This document shows, piece after piece, positions 28,064 through 36,932 of a DNA stretch of 64,000 nt. The position numbers and the translations under genes were made by a program. Positions within the stretch are counted from its first letter, which is position 1, and the number at the start of each line of letters is the position of its first letter. This DNA is from DASZQY01 sp963843565 (GTDB lineage: Bacteria; Pseudomonadota; Alphaproteobacteria; Rhizobiales; Kaistiaceae), in contig CAWJKY010000003.1 of NCBI GenBank assembly GCA_963843565.1, positions 2,666,001-2,730,000 on the forward strand. Reading direction: 5' to 3'. The notes below the pieces were generated by a model. It did not search any database, was not told the origin of the DNA, and saw nothing but the letters and a program-made list of their open reading frames with translations.

Positions 28064-28750
28064 CTACCTGCGCCGGAAGGCAAGGTACGTCGGAACCCGC
28101 CCGGCGCGAAGGGCCTTGGCCTCGTAGCGGGTGCCGGTCCAGTTCGGGAACGGCTCCGTCCAGTCGCTCGCCCGTTCGGCGGTCCACTGGAATTCCGGGC
28201 GCCGGGTGACGAGCCGGAGCGTCCAGGCGACGTAGGACGGAATGTCGCTGGCGAAGCGGAAGACGCCGCCCGGCTTCAGCACGCGGGCAAGGCGCGCGAG
28301 GTTTTCGTCCGACACGAAGCGCCGTTTCCAGTGGCGCCGCTTCGGCCACGGATCGGGATAGAGAAGATCGACAGCGTCGAGCGAGGCGGGCGGCAGCCAG
28401 TCGATCAGTCGAGAGGCCCCGCCTTCGTAGAGACGCACGTTGGCGAGGCCGCCATCAACGATCGCGGCAAGCGCCTTGGCCATGCCTTCCGCGAACGGCT
28501 CGACGCCGATGAAACCGGTGGTCGGCGATGCGGCCGCCTCGGCGACCAGATGTTCGCCGCCGCCGAAGCCGATCTCGAGGCGGAACGACGCCGGCGTGCC
28601 TGAGAAGAGCGAAGCCAGATCGGCGGGTGGCGGACCGTCGACGTCGACGGCAAGTCCGGGCAGCGCCGTTGCCACCAGGTCGCTGCGACGGGCGGAAAGC
28701 TTGCGTCCCCGCCGCCGGCCCCACAGGTTGTCGTGCCGCTGGTTCTGCAT
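28064..28750 (-). CDS. trmB: tRNA (guanine-N7-)-methyltransferase
   Basis: A 228-residue SAM-dependent enzyme that makes m7G46 in tRNA variable loops. The N-terminus NLWGRRRGRKLSARR is typical; the SAM-binding motif is LEIGFGGGEHL, and LLYPDPWPKRRHWKRRFV is the family signature. ATG 28750 (MQNQRHDNLWGRR) is chosen from the family start; its ribosome site is poor (AAGAG adjacent). In relatives trmB directly follows metK; here an oppositely oriented membrane protein gene lies between, so trmB must have its own promoter in the 54 bases shared with that gene. Confidence 0.95.
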   Translation of the reverse strand: MQNQRHDNLWGRRRGRKLSARRSDLVATALPGLAVDVDGPPPADLASLFSGTPASFRLEIGFGGGEHLVAEAAASPTTGFIGVEPFAEGMAKALAAIVDGGLANVRLYEGGASRLIDWLPPASLDAVDLLYPDPWPKRRHWKRRFVSDENLARLARVLKPGGVFRFASDIPSYVAWTLRLVTRRPEFQWTAERASDWTEPFPNWTGTRYEAKALRAGRVPTYLAFRRR

Positions 28751-28804
28751 CTCTTGATTGACTTCCCCGTTTCGCGCCTTCAATTTTCCCGCCGAGGGGG
28801 TTCC

Positions 28805-30637
28805 ATGGACCAACAAACAGTCGGCGCCGCCCTTCTCATGTATGCCTTCGGCGGGTCAGCCCTCATCTGCGTTCTGGTGAACGCGCTGGCGGCGCGTCTC
28901 GTGCTGGCCGCGGTCCTCGGACTGGTCGCAGCCATCCTCTATGTATCGTCGCCGGGCGCCTATCTCTTTACCGGTCACGAAGTCCTCGACACCGCGCTGC
29001 TCACCGCCGCGACGGTGCTGCTGGCCGCTTTCTTCTCGCTCGTCATCCGCGCCTCCGTCGGCGGGAGGCCGATCCGCGTTGCGTTGCGACGCGTACTGGT
29101 TCCCTCGCAATGGTCCGCGGAGGCGGCTGCGCTCGGCCCACGCCAGCGCATGAAACGCTGGTTCGTCGCCATCGCCGCCGCAACCGGTTCGTGGGCGGGA
29201 ACGCTGATGGCGGCCCAGGCTTTCTGGGAAGCGTTCCGGGAATCCCTCCAGCCGGGCCGCATTCTTTCGCTCCTCGCCCTCACCCTCGTGGTTATCGTCC
29301 TAGTCGGCCCGGTCGAGGAATACGTTCTCGGCCGCAACGTGCTGGCGCGCTCGCCGGCTGGCCTGCCCGAAATCCGCGACCACGAGAAACTGCTCGAGGA
29401 GCTGTGGAAGCATTTCACGTGGCGGGCACTGGGCCGCGTAGTTCTGGTCATTCTGGTCGGATTCCAGATCAGCGTCATTCACAGCTCGCTGGAGTCCGCC
29501 TCGGGCGAGCCGACCGCGGTGGCGACCGCGTTCGTCGGGATCATCGGGCCGCTCATCGTCGCCTACTACTGGAGCTCAGCGCTGCAGATCAACCTGACTT
29601 CGGTGAAGCGGCGGGCGGGGTGGGCGACGTTCGTCACCTATGTCGTGCTGGCTCTGCCGGCGGGCATCCAGGCGGCGGCGTCTGCTCCGCGGCCGAACCT
29701 TGCGGGCGGCGTGACCGGATTCGCGGGGAGCGCCCTGCGAGACTTCGGTTTCGCTGGCGTCGCGCTCGCCGTCGGTCTCGCCGCGATACTTGTTCCGGCG
29801 ACGTGGTCGGCGGTCGCGGCGATGCTCGGCGGGCTGGTTCTCGACCGGGCAAGACGAAAACGCGATCTCATGGGGGTGCGCACGACGCTCCTCGTGGGCG
29901 GCAGCGTGATCGGCGTCAGCCTCGCGGTCTTCGCGATGATGATCGCTATTCTCGCCATCGCCGGATTCTTCCGGCAGGTCGTCATCGACGTGCCGGTCGT
30001 CGCCTTCAGCGTCGGCGGCGCTTTCCTGCCGACGGTCGGCTGGACGGTAGGCCTGATACTCAGCGGGTTCCCCGGGATCGTCGCGACGGCTCGCGCGGCG
30101 GCGCCGGCCGACATCGCCGCCAACCGCGCGGAGGGGCCGTCGGTGGCGGCCGCAGCGCGCACGGAACCACGACTAGTCCGTTTCGCCAGCCATCCGGCCG
30201 TCGTCACCTTTGTCAGCCTGCTGGCGATGGCTGCCGTGGCGGACCTCAACGCCCAGCTCGTGCTGACGCGGGTGCCGTTCCTGTTCCTGACCGATCCCAA
30301 CATGCCGCTCGCCGCCAAGATCGATCGCTACATCACCCTGACCTCGCCTGGTCCGATGCCGCAACCGGCCGGCGATGGGGTTACGCTCGTCGCCGCGACG
30401 CGGAGGGCCGGCGACACGGTCGCCTACCTGTACGAGGTGACCGATCGCGCGCGCTACGCGGCGCTCATTGCCCGGCCCGACGTGGCCGCGCGGCTCGCGG
30501 TTCAGGTGTGCAGCATCATGGCGCCGTCCTCGCTGCTTCTCCACGAGGGCGCCAGGATCGTCGATGCGTTCCGCGACGCAACCGGCGCGGTGATCGGCGA
30601 AACCGAGGTGACGAAGGAAGACTGCCCTGAGTCGTGA
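28805..30637 (+). CDS. Large polytopic membrane protein of unknown function
   Basis: I do not recognise this 610-residue protein. By eye it has about eleven or twelve hydrophobic segments spread over residues 5-480 (for example ILSLLALTLVVIVLVGPV, IIGPLIVAYYW, FVTYVVLALPAGI, LLVGGSVIGVSLAVFAMMIA), then a soluble C-terminal domain of about 115 residues with two cysteines (VQVCSIM and TKEDC), ending VIGETEVTKEDCPES. That C-terminal pattern (C, LL-EGA, DATG-VIGE, DC) resembles small periplasmic domains in many proteobacterial proteins, so the tail may face the periplasm with a disulfide. ATG 28805 has GAGGGGG six bases upstream. It reads against the flanking trmB and metK and stops only 12 bases from the metK stop. 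Its G+C equals that of neighbours. Confidence 0.8.
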   Translation: MDQQTVGAALLMYAFGGSALICVLVNALAARLVLAAVLGLVAAILYVSSPGAYLFTGHEVLDTALLTAATVLLAAFFSLVIRASVGGRPIRVALRRVLVPSQWSAEAAALGPRQRMKRWFVAIAAATGSWAGTLMAAQAFWEAFRESLQPGRILSLLALTLVVIVLVGPVEEYVLGRNVLARSPAGLPEIRDHEKLLEELWKHFTWRALGRVVLVILVGFQISVIHSSLESASGEPTAVATAFVGIIGPLIVAYYWSSALQINLTSVKRRAGWATFVTYVVLALPAGIQAAASAPRPNLAGGVTGFAGSALRDFGFAGVALAVGLAAILVPATWSAVAAMLGGLVLDRARRKRDLMGVRTTLLVGGSVIGVSLAVFAMMIAILAIAGFFRQVVIDVPVVAFSVGGAFLPTVGWTVGLILSGFPGIVATARAAAPADIAANRAEGPSVAAAARTEPRLVRFASHPAVVTFVSLLAMAAVADLNAQLVLTRVPFLFLTDPNMPLAAKIDRYITLTSPGPMPQPAGDGVTLVAATRRAGDTVAYLYEVTDRARYAALIARPDVAARLAVQVCSIMAPSSLLLHEGARIVDAFRDATGAVIGETEVTKEDCPES

Positions 30638-30649
30638 GGCCGATCGCGA

Positions 30650-31819
30650 TCAGCCGAGCGCGCTCTTCAGCGCGTCGGCGAGGTCGGTCTTCTCCCACGA
30701 GAAGCCGCCGTCTGCCTCCGGCGGCCGTCCGAAATGGCCGTAGGCGGAGGTGCGCGCGTAGATCGGCTTGTTGAGGCCGAGATGCTGGCGGATGCCGCGC
30801 GGCGAGAGGTTCATCACCTCGCCGAGCGCCACCTCGAGCCTGGTCTCGTCGACATGGCCGGTGCCGTGCAGGTTGACGTAGATCGACAGCGGCTTGGCGA
30901 CGCCGATGGCATAGGACAGCTGGATCGTGCAGCGGTCGGCGAGACCGGCGGCGACGACGTTCTTGGCGAGATAGCGCGAGGCGTAGGCGGCGGAGCGGTC
31001 GACCTTGGTCGGGTCCTTGCCCGAGAAGGCGCCACCGCCGTGCGGCGCGGCGCCACCGTAGGTGTCGACGATGATCTTGCGGCCGGTGAGGCCGGCGTCG
31101 CCGTCGGGGCCGCCGATCAGGAACTTGCCGGTCGGGTTGATGTGCCACTCGGTGGTGCCGTTGATCCAGTCCGCGGGCAGCGCCTTGCGGACATACGGCT
31201 CGACCACGGCGCGTACGTCGTCGGACGACATGGAGTCGTCGAGATGCTGGGTGGAGACGACGATCGAGGTCGCCTTGACCGGCTTGCCGTCGCGGTACTC
31301 GACGGTGACCTGGCTCTTGGCGTCGGGGCCGAGCACGGCCGCCTCGCCGGACTTGCGCGCATCGGTGAGCAGGCGAAGGATCCTGTGGGCGTAGTAGATC
31401 GGCGCCGGCATCAGCTCCGGCGTCTCGCGACAGGCGTAGCCGAACATGATGCCCTGGTCGCCGGCGCCCTCGTCCTTGTTGCCGGCGGCATCGACGCCTT
31501 GCGCGATGTCGGCCGACTGGGCGTGCAGCAGCACCTCGACCTTGCAGGTCGCCCAGTGGAAGCCGTGCTGCTCGTAGCCGATGTCGCGGATCGCGTGGCG
31601 CGCGAGCTCCTCGACCTTGCCGATGATTTCCTCGGGGCCGCGCACCTCGCCGGCGATGACCACCCGGTTGGTGGTGGCGAGCGTCTCGCAGGCGACGCGG
31701 GCCTCCGGCATCTCGGCGAGATAGGCGTCGACAATGGTGTCCGAGATGCGGTCGCAGACCTTGTCCGGATGACCCTCGGAAACCGACTCTGAGGTGAAAT
31801 GGTAGATGGCGCGCGCCAA
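30650..31819 (-). CDS. metK: S-adenosylmethionine synthetase
   Basis: A 389-residue enzyme that makes SAM from methionine and ATP. Signatures are TSESVSEGHPDKVCDRISD at the start, GDQGIMFGYAC and GGGAFSGKDPTKVDRSAAY. The start is TTG 31819 (MARAIYHFTSESV), supported by GGGAG nine bases upstream; the same frame is open further upstream but without family similarity. It works with ahcY (6472-7872) in the methyl cycle. The upstream HTH regulator gene on the same strand is a conserved neighbour. Confidence 0.97.
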   Translation of the reverse strand: MARAIYHFTSESVSEGHPDKVCDRISDTIVDAYLAEMPEARVACETLATTNRVVIAGEVRGPEEIIGKVEELARHAIRDIGYEQHGFHWATCKVEVLLHAQSADIAQGVDAAGNKDEGAGDQGIMFGYACRETPELMPAPIYYAHRILRLLTDARKSGEAAVLGPDAKSQVTVEYRDGKPVKATSIVVSTQHLDDSMSSDDVRAVVEPYVRKALPADWINGTTEWHINPTGKFLIGGPDGDAGLTGRKIIVDTYGGAAPHGGGAFSGKDPTKVDRSAAYASRYLAKNVVAAGLADRCTIQLSYAIGVAKPLSIYVNLHGTGHVDETRLEVALGEVMNLSPRGIRQHLGLNKPIYARTSAYGHFGRPPEADGGFSWEKTDLADALKSALG

Positions 31820-31884
31820 GGCACTACTCCCGCTTGGGAGACAAAGAAACGTCCGGCGTGCGCACTTCCCGCGGCTGCCGATGG

Positions 31885-31937
31885 CCTGTCCCCAACGACC
31901 GGGGGCAGGTTCTGGCAGCGAACCGGGCAAGGGTCAA
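31885..31937 (-). promoter_or_regulatory. Candidate metK promoter and leader hairpin
   Basis: On the minus strand TTGACC (31932-31937) and CAGAAC (31909-31914) are 17 bases apart, a possible sigma-70 promoter with a weak -10. Directly beyond lies CCTGCCCCC-7-GGGGACAGG (31885-31909), a nine-pair stem with one mismatch. They overlap by one base, so both may not act together. No known SAM riboswitch pattern is recognisable in the 240-base gap. Confidence 0.3.
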
Positions 31938-32059
31938 TGGCGGCAGGCGCGACGCCCGGTTTCGATGGGCGAAAAAAGCTGCAGAAACCCCGCGCAACAG
32001 CGGTCGACGGGCGGCACGCGACGTCGTCCCGACCCTCCCCTTGCGTCAGACGTCAGAGA

Positions 32060-32482
32060 TCAGGCGTCGGCGTCTTCACCGCCGGCCGCACGGACCAGAT
32101 CGATGATCCGGCGACGCAAGCGCGCGTCCTTGATGCGCACGAACGCCTTGTTGAGCTGGATGCCCTCCGACGACGACAGGAAGTCGACGACGTAGGACGT
32201 CTGCTTGGGCTCTTCCGCGCCGCCGCTGGCGGGCTGACCGGTACCGCCGCTCGGCGCGTCCTCGAAAAAGAATGAAACCGGCACGGAGAGCACGCGGGCA
32301 ATGTTCTGGAGGCGGCTTGCGCCGATCCGGTTGGTGCCCTTCTCGTACTTCTGAATCTGCTGGAAAGTGATGCCCAGGCTTTCGCCAAGCTTTTCCTGGC
32401 TCATGCTCAGCATCATGCGCCGAAGGCGGACCCTGCTGCCGACGTGAATGTCGATGGGGTTTGGTGTTTTCTTGTTCGCCAT
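32060..32482 (-). CDS. Cro/C1-type helix-turn-helix regulator
   Basis: A 140-residue DNA-binding protein. The N-terminal HTH reads VGSRVRLRRMMLSMSQEKLGE, SLGITFQQIQKYEKGTNRI and SRLQNIARVLSVPVSFFF; the rest is an acidic linker with a short helical C-terminus (VRIKDARLRRRIIDLVRAA). This regulator type lies upstream of metK across Hyphomicrobiales; relatives have been tied to the cell cycle and to exopolysaccharide or symbiosis control, but its target here is unknown. ATG 32482. A 205-base gap to lnt holds its promoter; no boxes stand out. Confidence 0.88.
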   Translation of the reverse strand: MANKKTPNPIDIHVGSRVRLRRMMLSMSQEKLGESLGITFQQIQKYEKGTNRIGASRLQNIARVLSVPVSFFFEDAPSGGTGQPASGGAEEPKQTSYVVDFLSSSEGIQLNKAFVRIKDARLRRRIIDLVRAAGGEDADA

Positions 32483-32687
32483 CTCTTCTTTCGTTCTTTC
32501 TCGATCACCCGGAACAAACGCCGCCGGGGCGTGTCGCCCGATCGTCTGGCGTCCAAATGTGGTGGAACCGCATCCGCTTCAACACAGCGGCGCTTTCGAA
32601 GCGGCGTGTACGAAGCACACGACCCCTTAACATGTCGGACCCAAGTGCGACGGCGAGACTTGAAGCAGCCATTGGGATTCGTGTCAA

Positions 32688-34277
32688 TCAGGCTCGGCGG
32701 GTACGGTGAACGGCGCCACTGACAGCGACAGCGACACCTGCCAACATCGTTAACAAGAATACAAGATCGCCAAAGCGCGCGTAAGGCGTCGGCGGCAAAG
32801 CGGCCGGCAACGGGCCGTCGACAACGCCGGTTTGCCCGAGGTCGAGGCGGGCAATCACCCGGCCGTGCGGGTCGACAATCGCCGAGATTCCGGAGTTTGC
32901 GTCGCGCACCAGCGGCAGCCCCTCCTCGACGGCGCGCACGCGCGCCTGAAGCAGGTGCTGGTAGGGACCGGGCGTGCGGCCAAACCACGCATCGTTGGTC
33001 AGATTGAGCAGCCACCCGGGACGCGCGCCGGGCTCGATCACGGCACCGGGGAAGATCACCTCGTAGCAGATGAGCGGCTGGAACGGCGGCGCGCCGGCGG
33101 CGGTCAGCGGGCGAAGCGCGCTGCCCGCGGTGAAGCCGCCCGGCAACGCGATCAGCTGGCGCAGGCCGAGCGCGCTGAGCAGGTCGCGGAACGGCAGGTA
33201 CTCGCCGAACGGCACCAGATGAACCTTGTCGGATGCGTCGTCGATCTGGCCGCGGTCGTTGATGACGTAGGCGCTGTTGAAGATCGGCCGCGGCGTATCG
33301 CCGACGCGCGGACCTTCGGCGCGGGCCGCGCCAGTGACCAGCATGGTGCCGGCGGGCAGCAGGTCGGCGATCGCGGCAAGTGCGTCGGGCCGCTCGGTCA
33401 GCAGAAACGGAAACGCCGACTCCGGCCAGATCAGAAGTGTGACGCCAGCGAGGCCGCCGCCGCTCTTCGACAGATCGAGATAACGCAGCATGGTCTGGTT
33501 GCCACGCTCGGCGGCCCAGCGATCGTCCTGGGGGATGTCGGGCTGCAGCAGACGAAGATGCACGTCGGGCACCAGCGCGTCGGGCCCGCCCGACAGGCGC
33601 CAGGCGCCGAAGCCGATATCGGCGACGAGCAGCACGAGGGCGGTGGCGACCAGCGCTCGGGCACCCTTTCGTCGCCGCGCGCCAACCAGAACCACCGGCG
33701 CGGCGAAGACGAAGAAGGCGGCGAGCGTCAGGCCCCAGATGCCGGTCAGCGCCGCCGACTGCATGAGGACGGGAACCGGCGTCAGGGCGTAGCCGAAGGC
33801 GTTCCACGGGAAGCCGGTGAAGAGGTGGCCGCGCAGCCATTCGGCGGCCGACATGGCGAGCGCGAAGACGACGACGCGCGGCCAGTCGTCGACCCAGAAG
33901 AGGCGGGCGAGCGCGGCGCCGAAGGCCCAGAACAGCGCCAGCAGCGCCGGCAGCAGCGTCACCGCCACCGGCAGCAGGGGGATGAAGCGCGCCTCGACCA
34001 GAAAGGCGGCGCCGATCCACCACAAGCCGGCGAGGAAAAAGCCGAATCCGAAGGCAAAGCCGACCACCGCCGCCGGCAGCAGGCGGCGGAGAAAGCCGGC
34101 CTCGGGGGCCGCCACGGCACCGTCGATCAGCCAGACGAAAACCGGAACGGTGAGCCACAGGACGGGCACGACGTTGAACGGCGCGAAGGCGAGCGCCGAC
34201 AGCGCGCCGGCGACCACGGCCACGACGAAGCGCCGCCAGCCCCACAGGACGACGATGGCGTGGGCGACCGATTGCAG
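32688..34277 (-). CDS. lnt: Apolipoprotein N-acyltransferase
   Basis: A 529-residue inner-membrane enzyme that adds the third acyl chain to lipoproteins before Lol sorting. Several helices fill the first 215 residues; the nitrilase-like periplasmic domain carries the catalytic glutamate (LLIWPESAFPF), lysine (SDKVHLVPFGEYLPF) and cysteine (PLICYEVIFPG). The start is most likely CTG 34277: from there the residues LQSVAHAIVVLWGWRRFVV align position by position with the rhizobial Lnt start (M-x-R-L-A-x-x-I-x-L-L-W-G-W-R-R), and a GGGGGGAGAG run sits about nine bases upstream. GTG 34223 would cut off the conserved WGWRR. Confidence 0.93.
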   Translation of the reverse strand: MQSVAHAIVVLWGWRRFVVAVVAGALSALAFAPFNVVPVLWLTVPVFVWLIDGAVAAPEAGFLRRLLPAAVVGFAFGFGFFLAGLWWIGAAFLVEARFIPLLPVAVTLLPALLALFWAFGAALARLFWVDDWPRVVVFALAMSAAEWLRGHLFTGFPWNAFGYALTPVPVLMQSAALTGIWGLTLAAFFVFAAPVVLVGARRRKGARALVATALVLLVADIGFGAWRLSGGPDALVPDVHLRLLQPDIPQDDRWAAERGNQTMLRYLDLSKSGGGLAGVTLLIWPESAFPFLLTERPDALAAIADLLPAGTMLVTGAARAEGPRVGDTPRPIFNSAYVINDRGQIDDASDKVHLVPFGEYLPFRDLLSALGLRQLIALPGGFTAGSALRPLTAAGAPPFQPLICYEVIFPGAVIEPGARPGWLLNLTNDAWFGRTPGPYQHLLQARVRAVEEGLPLVRDANSGISAIVDPHGRVIARLDLGQTGVVDGPLPAALPPTPYARFGDLVFLLTMLAGVAVAVSGAVHRTRRA

Positions 34278-34351
34278 CGTGGCGTCTCTCCCCCCGAATC
34301 AGGAAGCGGCAGGGTCGGCGGCGATTGCGCGCGGATTGCGGCGGCGGACGA

Positions 34352-35371
34352 TCAGGCGGGCGCGGTCGGCGGCGCCGACGACGGACCGCCGCCCTCGGAG
34401 GCCGGACGCAGGCGGCGTTTCTGCTCCTGCGGGCGGCGATAGATGCGCAGCCGTTTCACCCGGCGCGGATCGGCGTCGAGAATCTCCATCTCGTAGCCGT
34501 TCGGCGCCGCGATCAGTTCGCCGCGCACCGGCACGCGACCGATCAGTTCGAAGACCAGACCGCCGACCGTATCGACGTCCTCGCCGGTCTCGCCGACCGC
34601 GAGGTTCTCGCCGAGCGCGGCGGTCAGCTCGTCGAGGTCGGCGCGCGCGTCGACCAGATGGCCGCCCTTGCCGTCGGGCACGATGGTCGGGCCGGCGTCC
34701 TCGTCGGATTCGTCCTCGATGTCGCCGACGATCACCTCGACGGCGTCCTCCAGGGATACCAGGCCGTCGGTGCCGCCGTACTCGTCGATGACCAGCGCCA
34801 TCTGCATGCGGCTCGCCTGCATGTTGGGAAGCAGCACGGAGACCGGCATCGAGGGCGGCACGAACAGGATGTTGCGCACCAGGGTGGTCGCCGACAGCGG
34901 CTTCCTGAGGTCGACGCGTGCGAGATCGAAGGCGGCCGGGTCGGGCGCGGCGCCCTCGCCGTCCGGCGTCGCCGCCTCGCCCATGACGTAGCCCATCAGG
35001 TCCTTGATGTGGACGAGACCGACCGGGTCATCGAGCGATTCGCGATAGACGGGCATGCGCGAATGGCCTGACGCGCGAAAGCGCGCGAAGAGCTCGTCGA
35101 GGCTGACGTTGATCTCGACCGCTTCGATGTCGGCGCGCGGCACCATGACGTCGTCGACGCGCACTTCGCGCAGACGCAGGATGTTGGTGAGCATCGCCCG
35201 CTCTTCGGGCGTGAAGCTGGCGGCGACGTCCTCGTCGGCGAGCGCCACGGCGAGATCCTCGCGGATCGAGCCGGAGCCCTTGAGGCCGATCGCCTCGCGC
35301 AGCCGGTCGAACCAGGTCTCCTGTCCGCCGTCGCCGCCGGCCGGGTCGCTTCTGCGGTCGCTTTCGCTCAT
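34352..35371 (-). CDS. CBS-domain CorC/HlyC-type protein
   Basis: A 339-residue cytoplasmic protein with a CBS pair (VDDVMVPRADIEAVE; HSRMPVYRESLDDPVGLVHIKDL; then MQMALVIDEYGGTDGLVSLEDAVEVIVGDIEDE) and a CorC_HlyC C-terminal domain (VDTVGGLVFELIGRVPVRGE). It lacks the N-terminal membrane domain of larger relatives. CorC-type proteins are associated with magnesium or cobalt homeostasis; the exact role is unsettled. ATG 35371 overlaps the ybeY stop codon, as usual in the phoH-ybeY-corC-lnt order. Confidence 0.9.
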   Translation of the reverse strand: MSESDRRSDPAGGDGGQETWFDRLREAIGLKGSGSIREDLAVALADEDVAASFTPEERAMLTNILRLREVRVDDVMVPRADIEAVEINVSLDELFARFRASGHSRMPVYRESLDDPVGLVHIKDLMGYVMGEAATPDGEGAAPDPAAFDLARVDLRKPLSATTLVRNILFVPPSMPVSVLLPNMQASRMQMALVIDEYGGTDGLVSLEDAVEVIVGDIEDESDEDAGPTIVPDGKGGHLVDARADLDELTAALGENLAVGETGEDVDTVGGLVFELIGRVPVRGELIAAPNGYEMEILDADPRRVKRLRIYRRPQEQKRRLRPASEGGGPSSAPPTAPA

Positions 35372-35916
35372 GGCTTCCCCGCGATCAGATCGCGCGTCGT
35401 TTCGGTGGCCGCCGGCTCGCCGGCGTAGGGGTCGGCGATGCCGAGGCGCGCCAGGATCGCCGTCTCGAGGCGCTCCATGGCGGTGGCGTCGGCCTCGACC
35501 CGATGATCGTAGCCGAGAAGATGCAGGAAGCCGTGAACGACCAGATGGGCGAGGTGGTGGTCGCGCGGCAGATCCTCGGCCGCCGCCTCGCGGGTCACGG
35601 TTTCCGCCGCGAAGACGAGATCGCCGAGCAGCGGCCCGAAGGCGCCGGGGGTCATTTGCGGTGCGGGAAACGACAGCACGTTGGTGGGCGCGTCGGTCTC
35701 GCGGTAGCGCCGGTTCAGGTCGCGCACGTGGGCGTCGTCGGTGAAGACGAAGCTGATCTCGGTGGCAGGCGTCAGGCGGGGCCTGGCCAGCGCGATGGTG
35801 ACCTCCAGCACGTCGGCGACGCGCCTGTTGAGGGCGTCTTCGTCGGGCCAGTCGCCGGCCTCGACGGCGATGTCGATGGCGGGCAGCGCGATCGCCGGTT
35901 GTCGGTCTCCGTTCAT
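35368..35916 (-). CDS. ybeY: Endoribonuclease YbeY
   Basis: A 182-residue zinc endoribonuclease of 16S rRNA 3' processing and ribosome quality control. The metal site HGFLHLLGYDH shows the three histidines (H-x3-H-x5-H); upstream RDLNRRYRETDAPTNVLSFP is the family signature. ATG 35916 overlaps the phoH stop (ATGA) and its own stop overlaps the next gene, so the group is translationally coupled. Length is normal. Confidence 0.96.
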   Translation of the reverse strand: MNGDRQPAIALPAIDIAVEAGDWPDEDALNRRVADVLEVTIALARPRLTPATEISFVFTDDAHVRDLNRRYRETDAPTNVLSFPAPQMTPGAFGPLLGDLVFAAETVTREAAAEDLPRDHHLAHLVVHGFLHLLGYDHRVEADATAMERLETAILARLGIADPYAGEPAATETTRDLIAGKP

Positions 35917-36932
35917 GGCCTGGCGGCGTCGCGGTCGCGCCGGTCGTAGGCCTCGACGATGCGCGCCACCAGCGGGTGGCGGACGACGTCGGCGCCGGTG
36001 AAGCGGACGATCGAGATTCCGGAGACGCCGGCGAGCAGCTGCATCGCCTCGCCGAGACCCGACGTCTGGCCGGGGGGCAGATCGACCTGGCTCGGATCGC
36101 CGGTGACGATCATGCGCGAGTTCTCGCCGAGCCGGGTGAGGAACATCTTCATCTGCATGGCGGCGGTGTTCTGGGCCTCGTCGAGGATGACGACGGCGTT
36201 CTGCAGGGTGCGACCGCGCATGAAGGCGAGCGGCGCCACCTCGATGATGCCGGAGGTCAGCCCGCGCTCGACCTTGTCGGCGGGCATCATGTCGTAGAGG
36301 GCGTCGTAGAGCGGGCGCAGATACGGATCGACCTTCTCGCGCATGTCGCCGGGCAGGAAGCCGAGGCGCTCGCCGGCCTCGACCGCCGGGCGCGACAGGA
36401 TCAGCCGCTCGACGGCGCCCTTCTCGAGCATCGAGGCGGCGTAGGCGACGGCGAGGTAGGTCTTGCCGGTGCCGGCGGGGCCGACGCCGAAGGTCAGTTC
36501 GCAGCGCGCGAAGGCGCGGATGTAAGCGTCCTGCGTGGGGGTGCGCGCCATGACGGTGCGCCGCCGGGTGCCGACCTGGGCCATGGCGAGACGGCCGCCC
36601 TTCGGCTCCAGCGTCGGCAGGTTCATCTGGGCGTCGCTGGCGGCGGCCATGCGCAGCGCCCCGTCGACGTCGCCGGGCGCGATGTGGCCGCCGGCCTGCA
36701 GATGGCTGTAGAGCGAATCGAGCGCCAGGCGGGCGCGGGCGAGCGCCACGCCGTCGCCGGCCAGCGTCACCTGGTTGCCGCGCGCGATCGCCTCGACGCC
36801 GAGGCGCTGCTCGATGACGGCGAGGTTCTGGTCGAACTCGCCGAACAGCTCCTGGGTGAGGCGGTTGTCGTCGAAGGCGACGACGACGCGTTCGCTCGCC
36901 AGGGCGGCGGGAAAATCGTGACGGGCGGTCAA
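35913..36932 (-). CDS. PhoH-family ATPase (PhoL type)
   Basis: A 339-residue P-loop ATPase, probably an RNA helicase-like factor acting with YbeY. An N-terminal RNA-binding (KH-like) part is followed by CELTFGVGPAGTGKTYLAVAY, Walker B VILDEAQNTAAMQMKMFLTR and RMIVTGDPSQVDLP. The start is TTG 36932, overlapping the miaB stop, with GGAG eight bases upstream; (M)TARHDFPAALASERVVV then fits family proteins. The frame is open upstream within miaB only by chance. Position between miaB and ybeY is the standard order. Confidence 0.94.
   Translation of the reverse strand: MTARHDFPAALASERVVVAFDDNRLTQELFGEFDQNLAVIEQRLGVEAIARGNQVTLAGDGVALARARLALDSLYSHLQAGGHIAPGDVDGALRMAAASDAQMNLPTLEPKGGRLAMAQVGTRRRTVMARTPTQDAYIRAFARCELTFGVGPAGTGKTYLAVAYAASMLEKGAVERLILSRPAVEAGERLGFLPGDMREKVDPYLRPLYDALYDMMPADKVERGLTSGIIEVAPLAFMRGRTLQNAVVILDEAQNTAAMQMKMFLTRLGENSRMIVTGDPSQVDLPPGQTSGLGEAMQLLAGVSGISIVRFTGADVVRHPLVARIVEAYDRRDRDAARP

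Noticed and set aside
31820..32059. SAM riboswitch upstream of metK
   Set aside because: I compared by eye with the SAM-II and SAM/SAH patterns I remember and found no match; only a simple stem was seen.
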